From Bradysia coprophila (taxonomy: Eukaryota > Arthropoda > Insecta > Diptera > Sciaridae): 64,000 bases of DNA. Positions 35,650 to 46,905 of the stretch are shown one piece after another (positions within the stretch are counted from its first letter, which is position 1; every line of letters begins with the position of its first letter). The DNA is taken from assembly GCF_014529535.1 (NCBI RefSeq), contig NW_023503375.1, positions 5,290,491 to 5,354,490 on the forward strand. The letters are read 5' to 3'. A program made the position numbers and the translations under genes. The notes beneath the pieces are model-generated. The model did not search any database. It saw nothing but the letters and a program-made list of their open reading frames with translations, and had not been told where the DNA came from.

Positions 35650-36665
35650 TATTTCAGGCTTTAAATTTCCAAATTTGTTTTTATTGTCTATTGTGTAGTG
35701 TATATAAAACCCTTCTACAACGAGAGCAGAGCGTGTCTAACTGAAATTCAAATTGCATTATTTTTCCAACCAAAAAAGTTGCTTCTTCTAAAAATTAGGA
35801 ACATTTTTATCTAACTTATTAAGAAAGTTTCTTAATTATTTTTCCAATTTTTTTCCATCCCGAGAAATCTTTCCCGAATTTTTTTTAAGTTTATCATCGT
35901 TATTACAACTTGAACGAGTTCTGGGTGCTTGTGATTCTTTTTTGTAACCAAATTTTTTTTTTTACATTTTGTGTACATCATACACATTACGGTACGTTTC
36001 ATTCTTGCTTTTTCGCCAAACTTCTTTTAATTATATTTTTGCATAACGATAATGAGACCTGCATAAAATCCAGCAAGCATAAAAAGTTATGTGTAGCTCT
36101 GGTTTTTGGTTTTTGTAACATAAAAGTTATTCAATTAGAAACTCAACGTTTTCGTGTGCGTGAGGTTGAATCACCACACCATTCACCATATTATACGTAT
36201 TTCGTATGATGGTCATTTTTCGGATTTTCTTCAATTGAGCTTTTTCCAATGGAAAATTATTTTACAGCCGAAGTACATAGTATGCAGCATACATAGTTAG
36301 TAGATGCAAGATACAAACTTTTCTACATCGATTCGCCTTTTATAGATGGCTAAAGCTTTTAAATCTATTACTTCCTTTGATCGAAGTCTTTTTTTGAGAT
36401 TTTGAAAAAAAAATTCTATTTCATTTTTTTTACATTTTGCTGTCGTACCTAACAATAACAGCTGAAAACAATGTAAAAATGTGTAAATTGGAGTGAACGA
36501 ATTCGACTTATAAACTCAATTTCCAGTTTGTGATGTTATCTGACAGCATTATTTCATCCACCAAAAATAATCGAGACTTTCTGAATAAAGGAGATATAAA
36601 ATATGGAAGGAACTACACTCCTCAATGGTTTATGATCATGGTACTCAGTGGTTAAAAAAGGTTAA
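35650..36665. other. No gene seen
   Basis: AT-rich sequence with homopolymer tracts. Contains one recurrent motif, AAATCTATTACTTCCTTTGA, at ~36360. Confidence 0.4.
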
Positions 36666-36678
36666 CCCACAAATTCAA

Positions 36679-36849
36679 ATTGCACTAAAAAATCAACGAC
36701 ACAATTAACGACGAATTTCTGAAGAAACGGAGATTTCCTGAAGAAAAGGTGAGTTCTTGAAGAATCGTCAAATACTCACCGCTTCTTCATGAACTCGTTG
36801 TTTCTTCAGAACGTCATCGTTCCTCGTGTCGTCGCTTTTTCAGTGCAAT
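36679..36849. mobile_element. 171-bp MITE with 9-bp target duplication
   Basis: The ends are ATTGCACTAAAAAATCAACG and the inverse of ATTGCACTGAAAAAGCGACG. The arms include TTCTGAAGAAAC. It is flanked by CAAATTCAA at 36670-36678 and 36850-36858. A 9-bp duplication suggests the Mutator-like superfamily. Non-coding. Confidence 0.85.
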
Positions 36850-36864
36850 CAAATTCAACCGAAT

Positions 36865-38590
36865 CGCAATATCCTTCCTTTTATATGAATAGTGGAATTC
36901 GGAAAGGAGACATAATACTTTAGGACAACTGAAATTTGCGTTTTTTACTACTTACTACTTTACTACACGCACAAGTTACATCATGTTTCGTCAACATTCC
37001 CAAACATATTCTACTTACATCATGTAGACTTAAGAAAGGATTAAAATTACACAAATTTCATTTTTCATAGAATTCACTAATGCGACACGTCACCTTTCTG
37101 AATATAGATTCCGATTCTTGAATATTTTCTGGTAATCCGCCTCATTAAAATACAAAAAAGTGGTTTCAACCGAATACATATTGGTTGTTAGGCAAATGTT
37201 CTACTAATGTTACTCAATTTATGTATTTGCGACAAACAAAACATAAAAACCAACAAGCTGGAAAATATTTTCTCCTAAAAATGTGAAACAAAAAAAAATG
37301 TTGAAAAAAAACCCGACGAGAAGTCTCCCCATTTTCCTTTTTCGAAACAATGAAAAACCAATTATATCCACACAACATTTCAATATCGTACAAGACATAA
37401 GCTTCTCATTTTTATATTATATATATTTTACTCCACTTCGCTGTCTCTCGCACCACCGCCGACCGAGAAAATAAAAACCATTTTCACCGATGATATTTTC
37501 GGCAATATTTTAGCCCCAAAATATAGAAATTTTTTTCCATGTGAAAAGGTGTGAAAACGCATATTTCGATTCCTCTATAATGCCTTTTATTTGAAACATT
37601 CGAAATTATATATGTTTTACGTGTATTACACACACTATAGATCTTCCATGGTGCTTTTCATATACAGCATTCGTTCTATATGTACATGTACAATGTACCG
37701 AAAAAAAAGTGGAAGTTTCGAAGCATTCGAAATCCTTATGAGAAAGTTTACAGATGGAAATATTTTTCCCTATAATAATAATGTTGTTTTTCTTATCGCT
37801 AGATGTGTTATGAGCTTTCAACGGAAGAGTTTCGACGACGTAACATTTATGTCGGCTTGTGTGTTTACTTATACATACACCAGTGTGAGCTGTACTGAGC
37901 TTGAGCTATACTATAAAGATCGCTGAATATATTTGTTAAATTTATGAGGTGGAATCAATTATCTTAACAGTTTCATCACAATATAACGTCTGCTTCGTCT
38001 CAGGTTAAAAATCTGACATCTAGTACTTCACTTCATTCAACATTATCATACTAACCTCCACATGTAGCTTCGGAAACGGAAAGGAGTTTCACGTTGTCTC
38101 CGAATGCCCGAAGTACTAGCTGAGGATGCACTGGACGCTGCGACATCATGTGCTTCGGTCGTCTGATGTACCAAATAGATAGCAAGTATAGTAGATCATA
38201 CAGACATTTCTTGTTCTTCTTTCTATCCCACGGATGGAGGTGAGGTGACGACCTTCCATATTTTCTAGTAAGGATTGCAAATCTATTACTTTTTTCGATA
38301 AGAAGCTAAGAGCGTCATCTAAGCACTTTCAACAGATAGATTAACAATCTTAAATCTTTGCCTTTATCAGTTTCATGAAACAATTTCCTGTATCAGAGAA
38401 CTGTGTAGCAGAGGCAGATGATATAGACGTTCCTATTATTCGACACTCGTATTTCATTATTTTTGAATTTTCATTTTCATTCTTAAATCGTAGGTCTCTT
38501 GTTTTCACTTCAGACTTTCCCTGATCAAAACAAACACAGCATTTCCAGCACTGACACTCTTATATTTCTCGTAGTCAAAACCAGCGAATA
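36865..38590. other. No gene seen
   Basis: No recognisable coding region. Recurrent motif sites lie near 38020 and 38281. The interval is downstream of the lipase gene. Confidence 0.4.
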
Positions 38591-38594
38591 GAAT

Positions 38595-39891
38595 TTACCT
38601 AGGACCTTGAGCAAATGGGGGATCAACATATGTTGCCAAGAAAAATACGCTACCAACAGGACTAACACCGTCCATAACTGGCTCACCACCCATGCGTCTG
38701 CTCGGGCCACTTTGCACACAATTTCGGTTACGAATGTCATTTAAATCGCGACACCTTGTTGCGCCAAAAATGTGGCTCGAGTTGAATGAAGCACCGAAGA
38801 ACGTGCTCACTATGCTATGGCTACATTGTCCAGTAAAATCGTTCGGTGGACACATTGGTTGTGTTGTTCCCCAATCTGAGAAAGAAATGTCAATTGATGA
38901 GATGAGTCGTATCAACACACTCGTCACCAATCGAATTGTCCGATAAAATGGATTTTGAGGTAATAACTTACTCGGATAAAAATTAGCATGACCAACGGGA
39001 TGCTCAAAGCCGAGTCTTCCTCCGTCAGTTACGATACTTTCCACATACGTTGCATCCGTATGATCAATGCGATTGGCAGGATCGTCAAGCGAAAAAAGTG
39101 GTCCGGCGGGATCTAATCCGACCACAGCGTGTATAAGCGAGCCAGTTGCCTGTCGAACTCTCTTTCCGGCGAAAGCCGCCACGTGAGCACCTAGACTGTG
39201 GCCGGCGACCACAACATTCGAGAAGGACAATCCATTTCGATGGAGAAATTCGATATATGCACCTACAGCATGTCCAGTAATGCCAACTCTATTACGAGCC
39301 AAAACGTAGTTAGGAGTTCGAGCCCCAGCTCCCCAGTCTAATTAGGACAAATGTCCTTAATACATGTTGTCATCTTCACATGGTTCAAACAATATTTTAC
39401 CGACTCCGAATGCGTTGCAATTTATTTGATCTAGCCAAGCACGAGCCATTGATGCCCCTGAATTGGCTCCACCACCATTCCAACCGTGTATCATAAATCG
39501 AGTGGGAAGCGCAGGATTAAAATTACTAGCGGCCAACTGTGCATTATTGTTAACTACAATCAATTGACCTGAGTTTGGATTTAGTCTAGTGAACAGCCGA
39601 AAATGGGTGTCAGCCACGGGATCAAATAGTGGTTCTGCATCCGAATTGACACTGGCGATGTTTACTAAATGCATTTTGCCATCAACGTCTGGCACTAATT
39701 GCCAGTCTTCTTTATTATCGGATGAAACCGGATCCGATTCAAAATACCTTCCGCCATTCTCGGGTTCAAGAATTGGGCTTGATGCAGCTGAATATCCGAT
39801 GAAAACAATTACGTTTCCCATCTTTGAGAAGCGTCAAATTCAAATTACCTGCAGCTACCAGTAACACAAAAGTTGCGCAAATTAACTTCAT
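38595..39891 (-). CDS. Secreted lipase of the pancreatic lipase/PLA1 family, four exons
   Basis: Minus-strand exons 39891-39849, 39787-39401, 39337-38972 and 38875-38595 join in frame to 358 aa. Introns are 61, 63 and 96 bp, all GT-AG. The first exon encodes a signal peptide (MKLICATFVLLVAA). The alpha/beta-hydrolase domain shows PTRFMIHGWNGGG (oxyanion-hole region), VDWGAGARTPNY, the nucleophile elbow GHSLGAHVAAFAGKR (Ser ~191), GLDPAGPLF (Asp ~219) and QCSHS (His ~285). The triad is complete, so the enzyme should be active. The lid between the cysteines looks short, as in insect lipases that act as phospholipase A1 or galactolipase; this is inferred. The protein ends PPFAQGPR. The gene probably serves digestion or lipid handling outside cells. 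Confidence 0.92.
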
Positions 39892-39979
39892 TTCCCTTTC
39901 TCCTTTCCAATTTTTGTCTTTTCGTATGTGGCGATTCGGTTGTGCCTATACTTTGAATTGCTTTTCAATTTTGATTCGC

Positions 39980-39986
39980 TTTTATA
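39980..39986 (-). promoter_or_regulatory. TATA box of the lipase gene
   Basis: TATAAAA on the minus strand, about 90 bp before the ATG at 39891. This predicts a transcription start near 39950 and a 5' UTR of ~60 nt. Confidence 0.6.
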
Positions 39987-40464
39987 AGGGGGGCCTGAAG
40001 ATAATCGACTAACGCAATGATGTTATTTAAATTCGGTTTATCAACAAAGTATTGATTGATTGAATCCTCCTATCATTTCTATCGGCCACAAAGCAAGTAT
40101 AGTGTGGCCTATCTAATCATGTTATTCAGATGTTATTCCATGACGCGTTCCTTCTATCAATGAACAATAGTAAATAAAATGCACAGGGATTTATCAGCGT
40201 CCGCAACCTTATTCTCAATCAACTTAAGAATAAAGTTCGTCAAATTAAGAATTGTAGATACAACGCCCATCGCTCGAGTTGGAATTCCTTACTTTCTTTC
40301 GGATTTATTGTTTCTTTCTCCGAAACAAAAACTTCAATTTGTTTAAAACAAAAACAAAAGTGACAGCTCAGGATAGAAAATTTATATCAACAGGGCAAAT
40401 TATAGCCGTTTTCTTCCCAGAACTGTCATCGGACAAAGCGACAGCAAAACAGATATGAAATAGT

Positions 40465-40632
40465 ATTTTTACTAACGCATGCGAACGAGAGGTTTCCAGC
40501 ACGAGCCGGAGACGACGAATCGAGTTCGCTAAAAAAAGCCTCTTAGCATAAGTTAGGAACAACGTTTTGTTTATAGTGGGTCGGAAATGAGCGACGAAGT
40601 CGCGATATTTCTACACTAGATAAACAAAATAT
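40465..40632. repeat. CCTAAC-type dispersed repeat, copy at 40.5 kb
   Basis: Shares ACTAACGCATGCGAACGAGA, GAGGTTTCCAGCACGAGCCG, TTCGCTAAAAAAAGCC and GAAATGAGCGACGAAGTCGC with the repeat at 13918-14098. The ends have drifted to ACTAGATAAACAAAATATTT. Confidence 0.72.
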
Positions 40633-40923
40633 TTTTAGAAATTAGAAAAACGTTGGAACGTAATTTACTGCTACTATCAGAAAATGCTTTTTGTGTTGCA
40701 AATTTTATTCATATTTTCGCTGCGATTGCAAAAACTCATCAAATTTGGTAGATCCTTCATTAATTTCTTAAATCTGATGAGTATTAACTTCTGTCCTGTA
40801 TTGATCATGAATTGAGACTTCAATTGTTCAATCAATAGCAGAAACTATTTTTAAGATAACATTTTCACCTGTTTTCGAAAATGTTTTCCCGAAAATACTG
40901 CGACCATAACAACATGTCCCACT

Positions 40924-41407
40924 CTAAGAGTAATGTTACCTAGCGAGGAAATTCGTACGACGAAATATGGTGCCAAGATTAGTTTGTATAAGATACACAT
41001 TTCGTATAATTTTCACCAACACATGTATATGGTGACGCTTTTGAAGTTCAATTTGCCCACTTAATCCACGTCATTAGTCATATAAAAATATTTTCACACA
41101 ATCTGTTAATGTCAATCGATTCCAAACACACTTTCAAACATTTCGGTCCAAAAAAATATGAAAAACCACTTAAAACAGCAAAGATATCTCAATTTTAGTT
41201 TTCATTTACATACTAATGGCAAAATAGAAAAACTGACAGATCGTAACAAAGGAAAAAAAAGCTCTCTCTGACGTATAATTTTATACGACTAATGGCGTGG
41301 ATTAAGAGGACAAACATATTCCAATAAACATTTCGCATTTTATGTTGGGACCACATATTTTACGTAATTTCGTTCGAAATTTCCTCTCTACGTAGAATTA
41401 CTCTTAG
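40924..41407. mobile_element. hAT-like MITE, longer relative of 19998-20246
   Basis: The ends CTAAGAGTAATGTTACCTAG and GTAGAATTACTCTTAG are inverse complements with mismatches. They are flanked by GTCCCACT at 40916-40923 and 41408-41415, an exact 8-bp duplication. The inner arms CTTAATCCACGTCATTAGTC / GACTAATGGCGTGGATTAAG extend the inverted repeat. The short copy at 20.0 kb lacks this interior, as expected for a deletion derivative. Confidence 0.9.
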
Positions 41408-41929
41408 GTCCCACTGCATAAAAGTAACGATTCTATTTACATTTACAACGTCACCAACACCAACATCACCAACACCAAAATCCTCAACACCAAAATCACA
41501 ATAGAAAAACAATTCGTCTGTGCTCGCCTCTCGGACTTTGGAGCTAAAGTGCGCGATTTTGATAGCAAATGTAGGGCTCATTTATAAATTAAATGTGGGA
41601 AAATGTGAACATGTGCGTACTATTTGTGGTGCGATTGATAAAGTATCGAGTAAAGTCGTAATTTTTATCATCATAATCTGTGTCATACTGACAATCAAAC
41701 CTAATTATGTCCATCAAATAAATTGATTGTAATTTTTCACTTATGACACAGATAATGAAAAAAAACATAGCTAACGCCGACCTGTACGAAACACCTATTC
41801 GTATCAAAAGCCTTTACTGTGAAACTCTTCATTTCTTTTACTTCATTCTCTACTGAAAAGCTATTCGCCCTTTAAAATCACTTACATTATCTTTCTTTGT
41901 CTTGTAAGCATATACAAATAAATTGCCGG

Positions 41930-42296
41930 AGGCAATATAGACAGCCCCGTACGAAGTCAAATTTCATAAATTCCTATTTAAACAGCTACCGCTACATTTA
42001 CCTATATTTCACTATAAATAAACATTTCACAGAGGAATATGCTATTATATAACTCTATATGCCTGTATATAGCTCAATATAGGTGAATATAGATATATAT
42101 ATAGATGTCCATATATGGAATGCCTGAAACACCCCACACACATAACAAATTATTTCCATGTTAACAGAAACACTCTGAGTACCATTTTTCCCAATATATA
42201 TCACTTTTATTAAAATCCAATATGGCCACCGGCAGCCATTTTGTTAGGAGACCGGAAATTTTACCGACGCTTTACATTCGTTAATACCTTTCAAAC
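41930..42296 (+). repeat. CCCCGTAC-family element, copy abutting the broken reverse transcriptase
   Basis: It begins GACAGCCCCGTACGAAG and shares AAAATCCAATATGGCCACCG, GCCATTTTGTTAGGAGACCG and ATACCTTTCAAACAAA with 32.9-33.2 kb. The shared sequence ends where the reverse transcriptase frame becomes recognisable. Confidence 0.72.
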
Positions 42297-44478
42297 AAAA
42301 AGTTTGAGTTCTTCTGGAGGGATTGGTGGGTTACGTCCTAGACACTTAAAAGATCTTATATCTTTTACTTGTGGTGATTCAGCAAATCGATTGTTAAGAG
42401 CGATTGCTGCATTTATGGATGTTATTAAGGGTGGTAAAGTGCAGAGTGAAGTTGCGAAGATCCTTTTTGGTGCTTCTTTGACTGCTCTTTTGAAGGGAGA
42501 AAGTGATGTGAGGCCAATAGCAGTTGGGGTTGTTTGGAGACGCTTAGCATCGAAAATTGCTTGTAGTAATATTAGGGAAAAGTTAGTTGAAAAGTTGAAG
42601 CCGGTTCAATGGGGTTTCGGCATTGAGGGTGGTGCTGAAGCGTTGGTTCATGCTGTGCGTAAGTTTTGTATGGCTGATCATGCTGAACCAATGGTGCTGG
42701 ATAAGTTTGACTTTAGGAATGCGTTTAATATGCTGTTTAGGAAGTTCATGCTAGGTGAAGTGAAGGACATTTGTCCGGAGTTGTTGCCTTTGTTGCAGCA
42801 GGCGTATAGGCTTCCTTCGAATCTTTATTTTACTGATGAACCGCTTTTTTCTAAAAGAGGGTATCAGCAGGGTGATCCTTTAGCTCCTCCTGGTTTTTGT
42901 ATTGGTATTATGAGAATGACTCATTCTCTCGGGTCTAGGTTAAATGGGTGGTACCTAGACGATGGTACTATAGGTGATGTTCTGTCAGCTGTTTTACAAG
43001 ACATTAGGAAGGTATTGTCCTTTTGTGAAACATCAGGGTTACCTTTGAACGCTGATAAATGTGAAGTATTTTTTGTGAATGCTTCTGCTGAGGATGAGGC
43101 TAGCATGTATGCTGATATTTCAGCTCTGTTGCCAGGGATTAAAAAGGTTGATGAGTCTTCACTTGAGATTTTAGGCTCGCCAGTCTTCGAATAAGGTTTA
43201 GAAAGGATGTTTTCTTCGAAGATAGAATCAATTAGTTTGATGTGCGATCGTTTGAAGTTGATGGATGTTCATCCTGCTTTGTGTATTTTTAGGAAATCTT
43301 TGAGTAGTTGTAGGTTTAATTATCTGTTGCGGACTTGTAAGGCTTTTTTGTTGTCGGATAAGCTGAAAGCTGTAGACGAGATTTTCCGTTCTACGCTTGA
43401 AGCTATTACTAATACGAGGGTGGACGGGTTTTCGTGGGATCAAGCGTCTCTCCCGTTCTCTTTTGGGGGTATGGGTATTAGGAAAGTAGAAGATTTGGCA
43501 GTACCAGCCTATTTGTCATCTGTTTATTCATCATCAGATTTGTCAAATGAATTACTTCAGAAATTTAATTTAAAAATTATTGATGACGACATTTTGCGTA
43601 TGATTGAGGCAATCCCTCAAGATTATATTCCAGACAACGATATCCTTAGGAAAGAGCAAAAGAATTGGGATATCCCAAGGATCAAAAGTAGATTTTCGGA
43701 AATGTTTGATTCTAGTGAGCCGACTGCTCGTGCTCGACTGCTTGCGTCATCAACTAAAGAGTCCTCAAAGTGGCTGCAAGTGGTTCCTTCGAGTCAGTTA
43801 GGCTTACTATTAGATAACAATTCTGCAAGAATTGCTGTTGGTCTTCGTTTGGGTAGCCAATTATGCGAAGAACATAAATGTATTTGTGGAAAGAAGGTTA
43901 CGAAGGATGGCTTACATGGTTTATCTTGCAAAAAAAGCGGAGGATGGATTCCAGGACATGATGAAGTTAATAAAATCTTTTCTCATGGATTTTCCTCTGC
44001 AGGTTTTCCGAATCTGTTACAACCTCCGGGCATTTCTAGAGATGACGGTAAAAGACCGGACGGTGTGACTCTAATTCCATGGAGTCACGGTAAACCAATT
44101 TTGTGGGATGTAACCATTAGAGACACACTAGCTCCATCTTATATAAATCAATCATCCAAAAAATCTGGATCAATTGCAGATAATGCCGAAAGATTCAAGC
44201 ATAATCATTACATACGTTTAAAAGAAAATTATTTATTTACACCCATTGCTTTTGAATCATTAGGTAGCATGGGTCCCGAAACAAGTACATTTATTAAGAA
44301 ATTGGGTTCATTAATGCGAAAATCTTCTGGCGAACCGCACGCTCCATGGATTACCTATTACAAAAGCCCTATGGCCAAAAAAAAACGAGTGCGTTCGCAT
44401 TTTGACGAGACACAGAACGTACACATATTTTTAACTTTGCTGTTCACAGAACACAGAATTGTATATTCATCAAAGTAA
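42297..44478 (+). pseudogene. Reverse transcriptase with C-terminal PD-(D/E)XK-like nuclease, broken mobile-element protein
   Basis: The frame is continuous from ~42297 to the stop at 44478 except for one in-frame TAA at 43192-43194. Before the stop: a reverse transcriptase with GGLRPRHLKDLI, VRPIAVGVVWRRLASK, DKFDFRNAFN, RGYQQGDPLAPPGF and WYLDDGT in the catalytic position. After the stop, in the same frame: a helical linker, a putative zinc cluster CICGKKVTKDGLHGLSCKK and RPDGVTLIPWSHGKPILWDV, which resembles a restriction-like nuclease core (D..WDVT). The N-terminus is missing: the frame starts at the border of the repeat at 41930-42296. Similarity to the usual C-terminus ends near 44345 (MRKSSGEPHA). 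It is therefore truncated at both ends and carries a nonsense codon. I recognise the RT family but not its clade. Confidence 0.78.
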
Positions 44479-44572
44479 GCTAGTATACCGTGATTGCTTG
44501 AACACTAACTGTCATAGCCTTCAAGCTCGTGTAAACATTTAATTTTGGGTATTGACTGACCGATTTTGTATA

Positions 44573-46579
44573 ATGAGTGAACAAAAAAATATCGAGTCAG
44601 GCAAATTGTATTCGGTCGTACAATTTAAAGAAATTGGCCTTAAGTTGTATGAAGCAATTTTTGACGGGTGGTTCGTCGACAATGATAAAAATGCATGCTT
44701 CTGGCCTCCTAAAGGAAAAAGTTTTAAACTACGTGCATTGAATAAAGAACAACCTGATTCCTCCTGGGCAGTTGAGCCATGTATTTTCGTTAGTGGAGAT
44801 TATGGTAAGTTAAATCAGTGCCAACAGAAATGCATTTCTATTAAATACCTAACCAATAATAATAGATTTTGATATTCAGCGCTTACCTCGGAGAACATTT
44901 CGACAATAAATTTGAACAATTATCATTTACAGCTACTTACAACGCTGCTTTCAATGCTGCAAAACAAAAAATTGGTGAATTTAATACGAGTAGCGCAGAT
45001 GATCATTTTGATGCATTGAACTTTCGCCGTAAGCATCCTGTTTTGGCTCTATCAGTCAACAACAGTTTTGAAAACCTATTTTCAAATTCAAGTGAACGTC
45101 CTGATAGTAAATTAGCAAAAAAACAACGACAAACTCAGGTACTGACACATACACAAACCGAGAAAGTTGCGATAATGCCAGTGGACATAGAAAATGTCGT
45201 GAATGTTCAACATGCACCATGCACCATGCAACATGCACGGTCAACCTCAACTCAACCGCAAATTAGAAGTACCAGCATTAAACGCAATAATCAAATTTCA
45301 CTGACAAGAAAGCCAAAACCAACTGAAGGAGCAACTAAAGCAAAGGCGATAGATGGACAAGAAGCAGTTAAATGTGTAGTAACTGAACCGCCACGTTCAA
45401 AACTTGACTCCTATAATTTGGAGCGGTTTGATCACGAGTCACATAAAGACTCGCAACGACGATCTCGTTCAATTTCACGATCCACATCTCGCTCAAACCA
45501 ACGTTCAATGTCTTATTTCGGATCACAATCCAGCCGATCTTCTGACCGACCACGAAATTCAATACCGAAACCCCGAAAACCGCGCTCAGAATCGACAAAT
45601 TCGGATCATTCAAAGTCATCATGTAACCAGCTGAATCGTCATCATGATGACCGTTCACGACACTCAATATCAAATTCAGGATCAAAGCGACCAGGCTCAG
45701 AATATTCAGAGTCCTCATTGGATCATCGTTCTGACCGATCGCGAAGTTCAATATCAAATTCAGGATCAATGCGACCAGGAAATTTGGGAACAAATTCAAA
45801 GTCGTCACTGTTTCAACGTCATCGACATTTTTCACGTTCCTCCTCGTCAAGTTCATCTGAAAGAGGTAAATCACCTGACAAAGCTACTGACATGACTGAT
45901 CGGACTAGTTCCCGTCCTACGCACAAACCGTCTACCTCTCAGTGGATTGATCCGCGATCTTTCGATATACTTGATCGGCGAATAACACGGATGGAGGTCA
46001 CTATCAACAAAATTTTTGTAATGGTTGGTGATATTGTCAAGCATTCGAATAAAGAGATTCGTTCCCGTAATGAAAAGCGTACGGAACCAACCGCGAATCG
46101 GATTCCCAACGGTTTTAAAGAGCCTGATTTACCCCTTGATGATGTGAAGAGCATTTATCTCTTCAATAAAATGCTCAAAAAGAAGGAAATTCATTCATAT
46201 TTGGTAAGCTGTAAGAAATAATTATTTATGGATGGGCTATGCATTTTAGATATAAAAATTTTTTCAGCTGGAACAGGAAAAGGAATATTGTGCACCGTCG
46301 AAATCTACTAACAACGTCGTGATGACCGCCTATCTCAAACGATTTATTTCATTGAAAGTTCGGCACGAAGTTGCACTTAAGGATCCGAAAGGCCAAAAGG
46401 ACGTAGTTCTTCATCGAGATTTTAAGCGCGTTTACGACTTTCTTATAGATGTTATGAAGCACGGATATTTGGCCTACGGCGAAAGAATAAAATCGACTGA
46501 AATTAAAACTGTCCTCCGTACGGTTTGGGGAAGAACAAACCAAATGTTGGAAGAAAAGAACCGTCGAAATTACAAGTAA
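44573..46579 (+). CDS. RS-rich DUF4806-like protein, partner gene of a CACTA-like transposon
   Basis: Exons 44573-44804, 44933-46203 and 46268-46579 join in frame to 604 aa (GT-AG introns of 128 and 64 bp). The ATG at 44573 (MSEQKNIESGKLYSVVQFKE) is preferred. The splice GDY|ATYNAAFNAAKQKIGEF restores the small N-terminal module typical of such proteins. Residues ~250-390 are a low-complexity RS/SR region with an internal ~33-residue duplication (RSRHSISNSGSKRPGSEYSE / RSRSSISNSGSMRPGNLG). Residues ~476-570 (DLPLDDVKSIYLFNKMLKKK.. VVMTAYLKRF) resemble DUF4806. Genes with this layout often accompany Tnp2-like transposases in insects. Here it converges on one 327 bp away. The RS region suggests a nuclear, phosphorylated protein; its function is unknown. 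Confidence 0.75.
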
Positions 46580-46875
46580 AATTCATTTTTTATAATTTTT
46601 TCTCATTTGAGATGTTACGACTATTGAAGACTTCATTAAATTTTTATTAAATACTCTGGACTATGGTTGTAAGATTTTTCGAATCATTGCCGACATACAA
46701 TTTATGCGATACTCTCTACACAGTTTCTAGAATTCCTGCATTTTTCTCAATTTTTTCATAAACAAAATATACAAATTCTTATCGGAGAAATTCTCATAGT
46801 AAAATGTTCAGCTGTATCCCATATGCAAGTGTTGCTATTAAAAAAAGTTTAAAACATCACGTTAGGAAAACAGGC

Positions 46876-46881
46876 TTTATT
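46876..46881 (-). terminator. AATAAA poly(A) signal for the transposase gene
   Basis: AATAAA on the minus strand, 25 nt after the transposase stop at 46906. Confidence 0.55.
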
Positions 46882-46905
46882 GGCAAAGATAACAAGCTAC
46901 AGAAA

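Noticed and set aside
42241..42296. N-terminal extension of the reverse transcriptase frame
   Set aside because: These codons lie in the dispersed repeat that also occurs at 33.1 kb, so they are not native to the protein.
44870..44932. Coding use of the stretch before ATYNAAF in the DUF4806-like gene
   Set aside because: A GT-AG intron (44805-44932) joins GDY to ATYNAAF in frame and restores the expected module; reading through requires a poor splice pattern.
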